Program-made: the position numbers and the translations under genes
Assembly: GCA_023663915.1 (NCBI GenBank)
Contig: JAMPGN010000221.1
Coordinates: 1 to 6,917, forward strand
Direction of reading: 5' to 3'
DNA: 6,917 bases
Source: Eubacterium sp.
GTDB lineage: Bacteria; Bacillota_A; Clostridia; Lachnospirales; Lachnospiraceae
Notes under the pieces: generated by a model
The model's database searches: none
Seen by the model: only the letters and a program-made list of their open reading frames with translations
Told to the model about the DNA's origin: nothing
Shown here: positions 1 through 6,113 of the stretch, piece by piece
Layout of the letters: every line of letters starts with the position of its first letter
Numbering within the stretch: the first letter of the stretch is position 1

Positions 1-13
1 TTTATGTAGTGGG

Positions 14-27
14 ATAATAATTATTAT
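14..27. repeat. AT-only perfect palindrome
   Basis: Fourteen bases, ATAATAATTATTAT, form a perfect dyad centred between positions 20 and 21, with no G or C. It lies just left of the terminator-like hairpin. It could be a weak hairpin or a protein-binding dyad, but short AT palindromes also arise by chance, so no role is assigned. Confidence 0.3.
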
Positions 28-40
28 TAACGAGTGTGGG

Positions 41-85
41 AAAAACCACTGTATGTGGGCGGAAACGCCTGCTGCAGTGGTTTTT
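41..85. terminator. Bidirectional rho-independent terminator
   Basis: Positions 41-51 pair perfectly with 75-85 over 11 base pairs. Inside, 55-61 pairs with 66-72 (two G-U wobbles) around a GAAA tetraloop at 62-65, so the whole element folds into one long hairpin with a small internal loop. The left arm starts with five A and the right arm ends with five T, so it can terminate transcription on either strand. On the plus strand it would close a gene lying left of the window. It also insulates the promoter at 122-150. No gene on the minus strand between here and position 457 needs it. Confidence 0.82.
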
Positions 86-121
86 GTATAATTGATTCCC
101 GTGCGTTGATAATTAACCTCC

Positions 122-150
122 TTTACACTTCTCAATATATCCGTTATAAT
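122..150 (+). promoter_or_regulatory. Sigma-A type promoter of the 64-codon gene
   Basis: A -35 box TTTACA (122-127, one mismatch to TTGACA) is followed after exactly 17 bases by a perfect -10 box TATAAT (145-150). Transcription should start near 157, giving a leader of about 43 bases before the ATG at 200. It is the best promoter match I could see in the window and drives only the short plus-strand gene. Confidence 0.85.
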
Positions 151-184
151 GATAATAGTATCGAAAAGAATATCATCAACCAGA

Positions 185-195
185 AAAGGCGGTGA
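185..195 (+). promoter_or_regulatory. Ribosome binding site deciding the start at 200
   Basis: AAAGGCGGTGA differs by one base from the extended Shine-Dalgarno sequence AAAGGAGGTGA. The GGTG core ends five bases before the ATG at 200. This favours 200 over the upstream in-frame ATG at 149, which lies inside the -10 box and cannot be on the transcript. Confidence 0.8.
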
Positions 196-199
196 AAGG

Positions 200-394
200 A
201 TGGTAGAAGAAATGAGCAAAGAAGAACTTATGAAAATATCTGTTGAGGAATTTTCAAGACTGCAAGACTGGATGCTTGTATCACCCAAAGATTCCGAAGC
301 CTATAAAGGCATGAAAAAGAGATATGATGAATTAAAAGTGATCTTAACAAGTTTAAATGTCAATGTGACCGGCATTGATAAGATCAACTCATAA
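200..394 (+). CDS. Small protein of unknown function, 64 aa
   Basis: I do not recognise the family. The frame gives 64 residues, is rich in Lys, Glu and Met, and has no cysteine, signal peptide or membrane segment. Residues 6-24 (starting SKEELMKISVEEF) and about 31-52 (DSEAYKGMKKRYDELKVIL) look like two charged amphipathic helices joined by a short MLVSPK turn. A Val/Asn-rich tail ends in GIDKINS. This suggests a small cytosolic helical-hairpin protein, perhaps a partner or regulator of another protein, which is inference only. It is likely a real gene because it has its own near-consensus promoter, a strong ribosome binding site and a terminator 33 bases past the stop. It stands alone and converges on the MATE gene. 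Confidence 0.8.
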   Translation: MVEEMSKEELMKISVEEFSRLQDWMLVSPKDSEAYKGMKKRYDELKVILTSLNVNVTGIDKINS

Positions 395-426
395 CCAAAA
401 CAAAATGAATGCAACCAGCTAGCCAG

Positions 427-468
427 AGTGTAAAGTCCATTGGATTATCAAGGGCTTTACACTTTTTT
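427..468 (+). terminator. Rho-independent terminator of the 64-aa gene
   Basis: Positions 427-438 pair with 452-463 over 12 base pairs with one G-U wobble, around a 13-base loop in which 440-442 and 449-451 can add three more pairs. A run of six T (463-468) follows on the plus strand. The right arm contains the stop codon of the convergent MATE gene (457-459). On the minus strand the hairpin is not followed by a T run, so it probably works mainly for the plus-strand transcript. Confidence 0.87.
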
Positions 469-1809
469 ACCCCCACTCCCCATCACTTCCCGATAAATGC
501 TCCTCACAAAAAGCACCGCCGCCAGCAAAGCCGTGAGCGCATCCGCCACCGGCTGGGACACCAGCACTCCCGTGTAGCCAAACAGCCTCGATGCCATAAA
601 AATCACGACCGCAAAAATCACGCCCTGCCTGCTGACAGACAAGAAAAACGCGCCCCATGCCTTACCCGCCGCCTGAAAAATAACAGTTGTTACGAGTACG
701 ATTGCCATAAAGACCATTCCGATCTGCAGCATACGCAGCATCGGCACGCCGAGCGCGACAATATGCTCATCCGCAATAAACATTCCAAGCAGCCAAGGCG
801 CAGCAAGCGACATAATTCCAGAGAGCGCCAGCGCAATGCAACACTCAAAACCGTAACAAAATTTCAGTATCTTTTTCAATCTGTCCCAGTTCTTCGCCCC
901 GTAGTTATAACCAATCAAAGGCTGTGCCCCAAACGCAAATCCGATGACAACCATCATCGCAATCATATTCGTCTTTGTCACGATTCCCATAGCCGCCACA
1001 CTGTCATTCCCATAAGGAATCAGAAACCGATTCAGAATCGTCATTCCGAGGCTCTGCATCAGATTCGTGACGCAAGCCGGAATCCCAATCGCAAGAATCT
1101 GCGACAGTTCTGTAGAAACGACCTGAAATTCTTTGATATGGATCGACAATTTTTTCGTCTTATGGAGCAGAATCCATGCATAATAGATATCCGTACAGAC
1201 ATAGCCAAACACGGTGGCAATCGCCGCGCCTGCTGCACCCCAGCCAAAGACAAAGATAAAAATCGGATCAAGAACAATATTGACCACCGAACCGATAACT
1301 CCCCCGATCATAGACTGCGTGGAAAACCCTTCCGTCCGAAGCTGGTTATTCGGTGTAAAAGAGAGGATGATGAACGGCGCGCCGAGCACAATATATGTAT
1401 AATAACTGGACGCATACACCATCGTATCCTGGTCCGCGCCCAATAGTCTTAAAATCGGTTGTCGAAACGACATCATCAATATCGTAACAATAACACCCAC
1501 TATGATTGCGGCATAGAAACAGAAGATACTGACTTTTCTGCCTTCCCCATCCTTTTTCTGTCCAAAAAGCCTAGAGATGACGGACGCTCCCCCAAGACCA
1601 AAGATATCCCCTAAAGCAATCATCAACACAAAAACCGGAGCGCCCAGCGCGATACCTGCAACCAAATTGGTATTACCGGTTCTGGCAATAAACCATGTAT
1701 CCGCCATGTTGTAGATCAAGGAGATCAACATGTCGCACACAACCGGCAGGGAAAATTTGAAATATGCCCTATGGATGGGCGCACTCTCAAACCACTCATT
1801 TTGATCCAT
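457..1809 (-). CDS. MATE-family multidrug efflux transporter
   Basis: This is a 450-residue integral membrane protein of the MATE family, which exports drugs and other cationic compounds in exchange for Na+ or H+. The N-terminal half has LPVVCDMLISLIYNMADTWF at 21-40, the usual first-helix motif with the DTWF ending, and the loop motif DPIFIFVFGWGAAGAAIATV at 181-200. The second half has GAQPLIGYNYGAKN at 294-307, a hallmark of the family. The length and alternating hydrophobic blocks fit 12 membrane helices in two bundles. The style is closest to the MepA/DinF-like subgroup, but the substrate cannot be told from sequence. A purine-rich site (AAGGAAGG, eight bases from the ATG) supports the start. 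It lies 163 bases after rseP on the same strand with no clear promoter, so it may depend partly on read-through. The frame is intact. Confidence 0.94.
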   Translation of the reverse strand: MDQNEWFESAPIHRAYFKFSLPVVCDMLISLIYNMADTWFIARTGNTNLVAGIALGAPVFVLMIALGDIFGLGGASVISRLFGQKKDGEGRKVSIFCFYAAIIVGVIVTILMMSFRQPILRLLGADQDTMVYASSYYTYIVLGAPFIILSFTPNNQLRTEGFSTQSMIGGVIGSVVNIVLDPIFIFVFGWGAAGAAIATVFGYVCTDIYYAWILLHKTKKLSIHIKEFQVVSTELSQILAIGIPACVTNLMQSLGMTILNRFLIPYGNDSVAAMGIVTKTNMIAMMVVIGFAFGAQPLIGYNYGAKNWDRLKKILKFCYGFECCIALALSGIMSLAAPWLLGMFIADEHIVALGVPMLRMLQIGMVFMAIVLVTTVIFQAAGKAWGAFFLSVSRQGVIFAVVIFMASRLFGYTGVLVSQPVADALTALLAAVLFVRSIYREVMGSGGKKV

Positions 1810-1972
1810 CTTTCGTTCCTTCCTTTCACTGATCTTTCAGCCACTGGTATTGTGCAAGTTTTCCTGCACGCCATGCCATACGCAGTCTGACGGCAATTCC
1901 GGAATCCTCTGCCCTCTCATGACTCCGCCCTTGCCGTCAAAAGCCAAAACCTTCACACATTTCCCACACGCA
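1810..1972. other. 163-base spacer between rseP and the MATE gene
   Basis: I see no convincing gene, no hairpin with a T run and no good minus-strand promoter here. The spacer contains at least three dyads: GTGCA/TGCAC at 1852-1869, a nine-base inverted repeat at 1888-1939, and the palindrome ATTCCGGAAT at 1896-1905. One minus-strand frame stays open for 39 codons from a GTG at 1956 to a TGA at 1837, without a convincing ribosome binding site or a recognisable product. The MATE ribosome binding site is at 1818-1826. The dense dyads resemble a small dispersed intergenic repeat, but no second copy is present to compare. Confidence 0.5.
1888..1939. repeat. Nine-base inverted repeat with 34-base spacer
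   Basis: TGACGGCAA (1888-1896) is matched exactly by its reverse complement TTGCCGTCA (1931-1939). The enclosed 34 bases begin with the arm of the ATTCCGGAAT palindrome. No T run follows on either strand, so this is not a standard terminator. It could be an RNA hairpin in a rseP-MATE transcript, a binding dyad or part of a dispersed repeat. Confidence 0.5.
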
Positions 1973-3115
1973 TCAATGCACCAGTTTCATGATGTCATTG
2001 TACATGATAAACACCATCAGCACCATAAACACCACCAGCCCGGCAAAGTGTATCATTCCCTCCTTTTCGGGCGAAACCGGCTTGCCGCGCACCACTTCCA
2101 CAAACATAAATAACAGCCGTCCGCCATCCAGCGCAGGCAGCGGCAGAAGATTCAAAATCCCTAAGTTGACCGACAGAAGAACAATAATCTCCAACATCGT
2201 CAGAATCGCGGAAGACGTACCGTAGCTTTCCGCCGCCTGATCGTAACTTTCGCCTACAAATTGCGCAATACCGATCGGTCCCGACACTTCATCCTTCGTA
2301 ACCTGCCCGCGCAGCAACATGCCAAGGCTCTTATAGGTGGTTTTCACATAATATCCCACCTCATAGAATCCGTATTGGAACACCTGAAAAGGATTGCACT
2401 TTAAATATTCCCCGCCGCCCATGATACCGATATAATAGCGCCCTGCCTGCTCGTCATAGCGGGGTGACACGCTCGCAACACCCTTCTGGCCGTCGCGTTT
2501 ATAATGGATTTCCAGCGTCTCACCATTGTTGAGCGAAGAAATCACCATCACCTCACGATAAAAATGTATCCTTTCATGATTGATCTGTGTAATCACATCA
2601 CCTGGCAGAAGTCCCGCCTCCGCCGCCGCAGAATCCTCCGACAACTGTCCAATCACAGGCAGGTCAGCCCCCGAAAAAGCAGTCAGCACAACCGCCACTA
2701 CAAACGCGAGAATGAAATTGAAGAACGGTCCCGCAAACACAGCCGCAATCCGCTTCCACACGCCCGCCTCCGTAAATGCAACACCATAAGATTCCTTCTG
2801 TATTTCCGGCTGGTCCTTCACCAGAGGCACATCATGTTCCATGGACGCTTTGCGATACATATTCCCCTGTCCATCTTTCTCATCCTGCGCCGTGATGCCA
2901 TCCTCACCGTCAAACATACACGCGCCGCCAATCGGCAACAGTTTTAACGAATATTTGATGCCATTTTTCGTATACGAGAAAAGCGTCGGTCCCATCCCCA
3001 CCGAAAATTCCAACACGCGGATACCGTTTCGTCTGGCAATGATAAAATGTCCAAATTCATGGGAAATTACCACGATACCAAATATAATAAGAAATAAAAT
3101 GATTGTTCTGATCAA
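1973..3115 (-). CDS. rseP: RIP metalloprotease RseP (site-2 protease family)
   Basis: This 380-residue membrane zinc protease cuts transmembrane segments of anti-sigma factors and remnant signal peptides within the membrane. The zinc motif HEFGH is at 19-23 in the first membrane helix, and the third ligand lies in NLLPLPALDGGRLL at 322-335 (Asp330). PIGG (61-64), FAGPFFNF (127-134), a PDZ domain at about 152-220 with GLLPGDVITQIN, and VSGPIGIAQ (277-285) complete the family pattern. Four membrane helices are expected, at about 3-24, 122-148, 302-326 and 355-373. The stretch between PIGG and the AGP motif is about 30 residues longer than in typical Bacillus or Clostridium homologues and is acidic and polar. 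The start is TTG, chosen because GGAGG lies six bases upstream and no in-frame ATG exists before the stop in that frame. It follows dxr by 33 bases, as is usual for this cluster. Confidence 0.96.
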   Translation of the reverse strand: MIRTIILFLIIFGIVVISHEFGHFIIARRNGIRVLEFSVGMGPTLFSYTKNGIKYSLKLLPIGGACMFDGEDGITAQDEKDGQGNMYRKASMEHDVPLVKDQPEIQKESYGVAFTEAGVWKRIAAVFAGPFFNFILAFVVAVVLTAFSGADLPVIGQLSEDSAAAEAGLLPGDVITQINHERIHFYREVMVISSLNNGETLEIHYKRDGQKGVASVSPRYDEQAGRYYIGIMGGGEYLKCNPFQVFQYGFYEVGYYVKTTYKSLGMLLRGQVTKDEVSGPIGIAQFVGESYDQAAESYGTSSAILTMLEIIVLLSVNLGILNLLPLPALDGGRLLFMFVEVVRGKPVSPEKEGMIHFAGLVVFMVLMVFIMYNDIMKLVH

Positions 3116-3121
3116 TGTCGT

Positions 3122-3126
3122 CCTCC
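3122..3126 (-). promoter_or_regulatory. Ribosome binding site fixing the TTG start of rseP
   Basis: On the minus strand a perfect GGAGG is followed by six bases and then TTG (3115-3113). The nearby ATG that overlaps this GGAGG is in another frame. Reading back in the rseP frame, the next stop is the TAG of dxr itself, with no ATG or GTG between them. Confidence 0.82.
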
Positions 3127-3148
3127 ATCGAAAATAGCCTGCTGTAAA

Positions 3149-4306
3149 CTATTCTCCAAACTTCTGTTTAATATATTCATACGTCGCCGCTTCAACGTCC
3201 AAAATCTGTTCCACCGTCGGATTGTCGATCACGCTGTGCTGTTCCATCGAACTTTCAATCAACTCCGGTATCTGCAAAAAAGTGATCTTTTTCTGTAGAA
3301 ACAGTGCAACCGCCCTCTCGTTCGCCGCATTGAACACCGTCGGAAGCGAACCACCGCGCCTTGCCGCCCGGTAAGCGAGCGCAAGCCCCCGAAATGTATC
3401 GGTGTCCGGCTCCTCAAATGTCAACTGCTTTAACCGGAAAAAGTCTACCCGCCCCGTATCCATGGGACGCCTGTCGGGATAAAAAAGCGCGTATTGAATC
3501 GGCAGTTTCATATCCGGTACACCAAGCTGCGCCATGATACCGCCGTCCACATATTCTACTGCCGAGTGGATGATACTCTGAGGGTGCACCACCACCTGTA
3601 TCTGATCGAGTTCCACATCAAACAGCCACTTTGCCTCCATCACTTCCAAACCTTTGTTCACGAGTGATGCCGAGTCGATCGTGACTTTTTTACCCATGGA
3701 CCAATTCGGATGGTTCAACGCATCCTCCACCGTCATGGAAGCCAGCTCATCCCTCTTTTTCCCCCGAAATGGACCACCCGATGCAGTCAGCAGGATCTTG
3801 CTGACACGCTCCCTATTCTCACCGTGCATGGACTGGAAGATCGCGCTGTGCTCACTGTCCACCGGCAGAATCGACACACCCTTCTGCGCCGCCAGCGGCA
3901 TGATGATATGTCCCGCCGTCACCAGTGTCTCTTTATTGGCAAGGGCAATATCTTTACCATGTTCAATCGCCGCGATCGTCGGTCTGATACCAATCATTCC
4001 CACAATCGCCGTCACTAATACCTCCGCTTCCTCTTGGACCGCCACTTCCAGCAGTCCTTCCATCCCGTATGTGATCCGCACGGACAGATCACCCAGCCGT
4101 ACTTTTAAATCCTGCGCCGCTTCCCTTGTCCACATCGCCACAATCTTCGGCTGAAACTCCCGCACTTGCTTCTCCATCAACTCCACGTTCGCCCCGGCTG
4201 CCAACGCCGTCACTTGAAGATCAGGTTCTTTTCTCACAATATCCAATGTCTGTGTGCCGATGGACCCGGTCGAGCCTAGTATCGCTATTTTTTTCATATT
4301 GTTCAT
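3149..4306 (-). CDS. dxr: 1-deoxy-D-xylulose 5-phosphate reductoisomerase
   Basis: Dxr converts 1-deoxy-D-xylulose 5-phosphate to 2-C-methyl-D-erythritol 4-phosphate with NADPH, the committed step of the MEP isoprenoid pathway in the cytosol. The NADPH-binding loop GSTGSIGTQ is at 11-19, and ALANKETLVTAG is at 121-132. The metal ligands are Asp150 and Glu152 in PVDSEHSA, and Glu221 in NKGLEVMEAKW. HPNWSMGKK (199-207) and HPQSIIHS (241-248) supply the substrate-binding His residues. The 385-residue length is normal, and the C-terminal helical domain is complete. Two starts are possible. The ATG at 4297 gives the canonical MKKIAILGSTGSIG beginning and has GAGAG nine bases upstream, while the ATG at 4306 directly abuts that GAGAG. 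I favour 4297 (382 residues). The gene lies 61 bases after cdsA and 33 bases before rseP. Confidence 0.97.
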   Translation of the reverse strand: MNNMKKIAILGSTGSIGTQTLDIVRKEPDLQVTALAAGANVELMEKQVREFQPKIVAMWTREAAQDLKVRLGDLSVRITYGMEGLLEVAVQEEAEVLVTAIVGMIGIRPTIAAIEHGKDIALANKETLVTAGHIIMPLAAQKGVSILPVDSEHSAIFQSMHGENRERVSKILLTASGGPFRGKKRDELASMTVEDALNHPNWSMGKKVTIDSASLVNKGLEVMEAKWLFDVELDQIQVVVHPQSIIHSAVEYVDGGIMAQLGVPDMKLPIQYALFYPDRRPMDTGRVDFFRLKQLTFEEPDTDTFRGLALAYRAARRGGSLPTVFNAANERAVALFLQKKITFLQIPELIESSMEQHSVIDNPTVEQILDVEAATYEYIKQKFGE

Positions 4307-4367
4307 CTCTCATTCTTATGAAATCTGCAAAGTTCAATACAATCGTGAATCATTCTCTCCATTCTTT

Positions 4368-5255
4368 CTATAAAACCGCCCCACTCACCTTCACGATGAT
4401 GATAAGACCAATGAAAATAAGCGGCGCAGACACAATCACACTGTCAAACCGGTCCATGATTCCGCCATGCCCCGGAATCAGTTTGCCATAATCCTTAATA
4501 TCATGATCCCGTTTGATCGCCGATGCCGCCAGATCGCCCACCATGGACACCAGTGCGCCCACAGCCCCAAGCACGGCTGACAGAAGAAGCGGAATCGTCG
4601 TATCCGTATATTGATTGACGACTAAATGTGTATAGAGCACAAACAGAAGAGCCGCGCCTGCCACGCCGCCGACCGCGCCCTCCACCGATTTCTTTGGGCT
4701 TAGCTTCGGCGTCATCTTATGCTTTCCAAACAATACACCCACGGCATAGGCACATGTATCGCTCCCCCACGAGCAGAGAAAGACAAGCCACACCAGATAC
4801 TTACCATAGACGAATCCTTCCCTTATCAGATAGATAAAAGAAAGCATGAGCGGCGCATAGAGCCACGAAAACATTGCCGCCATGATCTGAGGCGCTTTAT
4901 ATGTCGGAAAAGTAAACACATAGACAAAAAGATACAGAAGCAGGCTGACCACGATCACGATCATCACGAGTGGATATATTTGTGTCAATCCGCCGTTGTC
5001 GCTGCCTCCATTTGCCCCACCATGAAGCGTCACCATAAGAAGCCCATAATAGATCACAGTCATTGCCATGCCTACCAATTCCGGCGCATTGCATTTCCTG
5101 CCCTCCGTATGTACATTGCACGCTTTCGTCAGCTCCCGGTATGCAATCAACGAGATCAGACACAATGTCACTGCTAACACACCATTGCCTGCCATAATCG
5201 TTATCAACGCAAGGATCACCAACGAAATGCCGCTTATCAATCTAGTCCAAAACAT
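4368..5255 (-). CDS. cdsA: Phosphatidate cytidylyltransferase (CDP-diglyceride synthase)
   Basis: CdsA joins CTP and phosphatidic acid into CDP-diacylglycerol, the precursor of all major phospholipids, in the cytoplasmic membrane. The family signature is complete at 245-271: SAIKRDHDIKD, then PGHGGIMDRFD, with the metal-binding Asp residues 255, 268 and 271. The preceding conserved region SDTCAY (165-170), FGKHKM and LSPKKSVEGAVGG (185-197) is also present, as is GDLAAS at 240-245. At 295 residues with about eight hydrophobic segments, it is of normal size. A Gly/Asn-rich loop at 79-90 (GGANGGSDNGG) lies between two early membrane segments and is probably a flexible lineage feature. GAGGAG eight bases before the ATG supports the start. 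It follows uppS by 14 bases, so the two are very likely co-transcribed. Confidence 0.97.
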   Translation of the reverse strand: MFWTRLISGISLVILALITIMAGNGVLAVTLCLISLIAYRELTKACNVHTEGRKCNAPELVGMAMTVIYYGLLMVTLHGGANGGSDNGGLTQIYPLVMIVIVVSLLLYLFVYVFTFPTYKAPQIMAAMFSWLYAPLMLSFIYLIREGFVYGKYLVWLVFLCSWGSDTCAYAVGVLFGKHKMTPKLSPKKSVEGAVGGVAGAALLFVLYTHLVVNQYTDTTIPLLLSAVLGAVGALVSMVGDLAASAIKRDHDIKDYGKLIPGHGGIMDRFDSVIVSAPLIFIGLIIIVKVSGAVL

Positions 5256-5269
5256 CGTCCGATCTCCTC

Positions 5270-5989
5270 CTACTCATCCTTGACCAGACCATAGCGTCTG
5301 TCTCTCTTATTATATGCCTCTACCGCCTTTTCTAATTCTTCTTTGGAAAAATCAGGCCATGCAACGGGTGTAAAATACAGCTCCGTATATGCAAGCTGCC
5401 ATAAAAGAAAATTGGAGATGCGCTGCTCATTGCATGTACGGATCAGCAGGTCGGGTTCCGGAATGTCATGTGTATCCAGCATGGAACTAATCATATCTTC
5501 TGTAATCTCATCCGCCGCCAGCCTTCCCGCCTGCGCTTCCTCTGTCAGACGACGCACAGCGCGAACGATCTCATCCCTTCCGCCATAGTTGATAGCAATC
5601 TGAAAATGCAGCCCGGTGTTATTCTTAGTCGCCTCCTCTAGCTGCTCCATCCTTTGCCGGATATCCTCATCCAGTCTCTTCTTTTCACCGATGATGCGCA
5701 CACACATATTATTCTTTGCCGCCGTCTTGAGACATGTCTTCATATAGTTACGCAACAACCCCATCAATGCATTTACTTCATCTTCCGGTCTGTTCCAGTT
5801 CTCCGTGCTGAAGGCATATACCGTCAGATATTGTATCCCCATACGGTACGCTTCCTCGCAGATCACTTCCACCGTCTTAGCGCCTTGCACATGCCCGTAA
5901 TTGCGCGGCATGCCTTTGCTCTTCGCCCATCTGCCGTTGCCGTCCAGAATAATCGCAACGTGATTCGGAATCTTCATACCCTCTTCCAT
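5270..5989 (-). CDS. uppS: Undecaprenyl diphosphate synthase (cis-prenyltransferase)
   Basis: UppS adds eight isopentenyl units in cis to farnesyl diphosphate, making the C55 lipid that carries peptidoglycan and wall-polymer precursors. The catalytic motif HVAIILDGNGRWA is at 10-22 with Asp16. YAFSTENWNRP (58-68), INYGGRDEI (133-141) and the isopentenyl diphosphate-binding region from PDLLIRT (179-185) through Arg190, Ser192 and NFLLWQLAYTELYF are present. The usual RTSG/RTGG/RTSN segment reads RTCN here, with Cys186. The key arginines and the serine are kept, so activity is expected. The 239-residue length is normal. The start at 5989 has only a distant purine site (GGAGAAAGG, twelve bases away), while the in-frame ATG at 5977 has GAGG only two bases away. 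The start is therefore uncertain by four residues. The gene follows a terminator hairpin after frr. Confidence 0.96.
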   Translation of the reverse strand: MEEGMKIPNHVAIILDGNGRWAKSKGMPRNYGHVQGAKTVEVICEEAYRMGIQYLTVYAFSTENWNRPEDEVNALMGLLRNYMKTCLKTAAKNNMCVRIIGEKKRLDEDIRQRMEQLEEATKNNTGLHFQIAINYGGRDEIVRAVRRLTEEAQAGRLAADEITEDMISSMLDTHDIPEPDLLIRTCNEQRISNFLLWQLAYTELYFTPVAWPDFSKEELEKAVEAYNKRDRRYGLVKDE

Positions 5990-6040
5990 ATCAATACCAT
6001 ACCTTTCTCCCTAGCCTGCAAAAATATTTTTTATACTTGG

Positions 6041-6082
6041 AAAAAGGGACGGCAGAATAAAAATATCTATTCTGCAATCCCC
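6041..6082 (-). terminator. Terminator after frr
   Basis: Read on the minus strand, GGGA (6081-6078), a two-base internal loop, GCAGAATA (6075-6068), an eight-base loop, TATTCTGC (6059-6052), a second two-base mismatch, TCCC (6049-6046) and then TTTTT (6045-6041) form a standard intrinsic terminator. It lies 32 bases past the frr stop. It should end part or all of the pyrH-frr transcript and reduce read-through into uppS. The AT-rich middle of the stem suggests it may be leaky. Confidence 0.78.
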
Positions 6083-6113
6083 TCTCTATACCCTGTTTAC
6101 AATTAAATCCCTG

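Noticed and set aside
149..199. Seventeen-codon N-terminal extension of the 64-aa gene starting at ATG 149
   Set aside because: This ATG lies within the -10 box TATAAT, so it would precede the transcription start. The ATG at 200 has a strong ribosome binding site.
86..199. Possible riboswitch or leader regulation before the 64-aa gene
   Set aside because: The predicted leader is only about 43 bases and shows no stable hairpin or known aptamer pattern.
409..1446. Long open frame of 345 codons on the plus strand opposite the MATE gene
   Set aside because: The product is rich in Arg, His, Lys, Gln and Asn with no domain, lacks a ribosome binding site, and lies antisense to a clear transporter. 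Its start also lies before the terminator of the short gene. It is a shadow frame.
1888..1939. Inverted repeat as a terminator of rseP
   Set aside because: The loop is 34 bases and no T run follows on either strand, so it does not fit an intrinsic terminator.
1837..1956. Minus-strand frame of 39 codons with a GTG start between rseP and the MATE gene
   Set aside because: It has no convincing ribosome binding site and no recognisable product, and its codons run through the inverted repeats. It was kept only as an observation about the spacer.
3654..4154. Open frame of 166 codons on the plus strand opposite dxr
   Set aside because: It is antisense to a gene with all catalytic motifs in place, and its product is a Ser/Ile-rich composition without a domain.
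4307..4367. Possible internal promoter or terminator in the 61-base gap between cdsA and dxr
   Set aside because: No hairpin with a T run is present, and the best -35/-10 pairs match too few consensus bases to support a call.
5654..6106. Open frame of 150 codons on the plus strand opposite uppS and the frr-uppS gap
   Set aside because: It runs across a minus-strand terminator and the catalytic part of uppS, and shows no start signal or known family.
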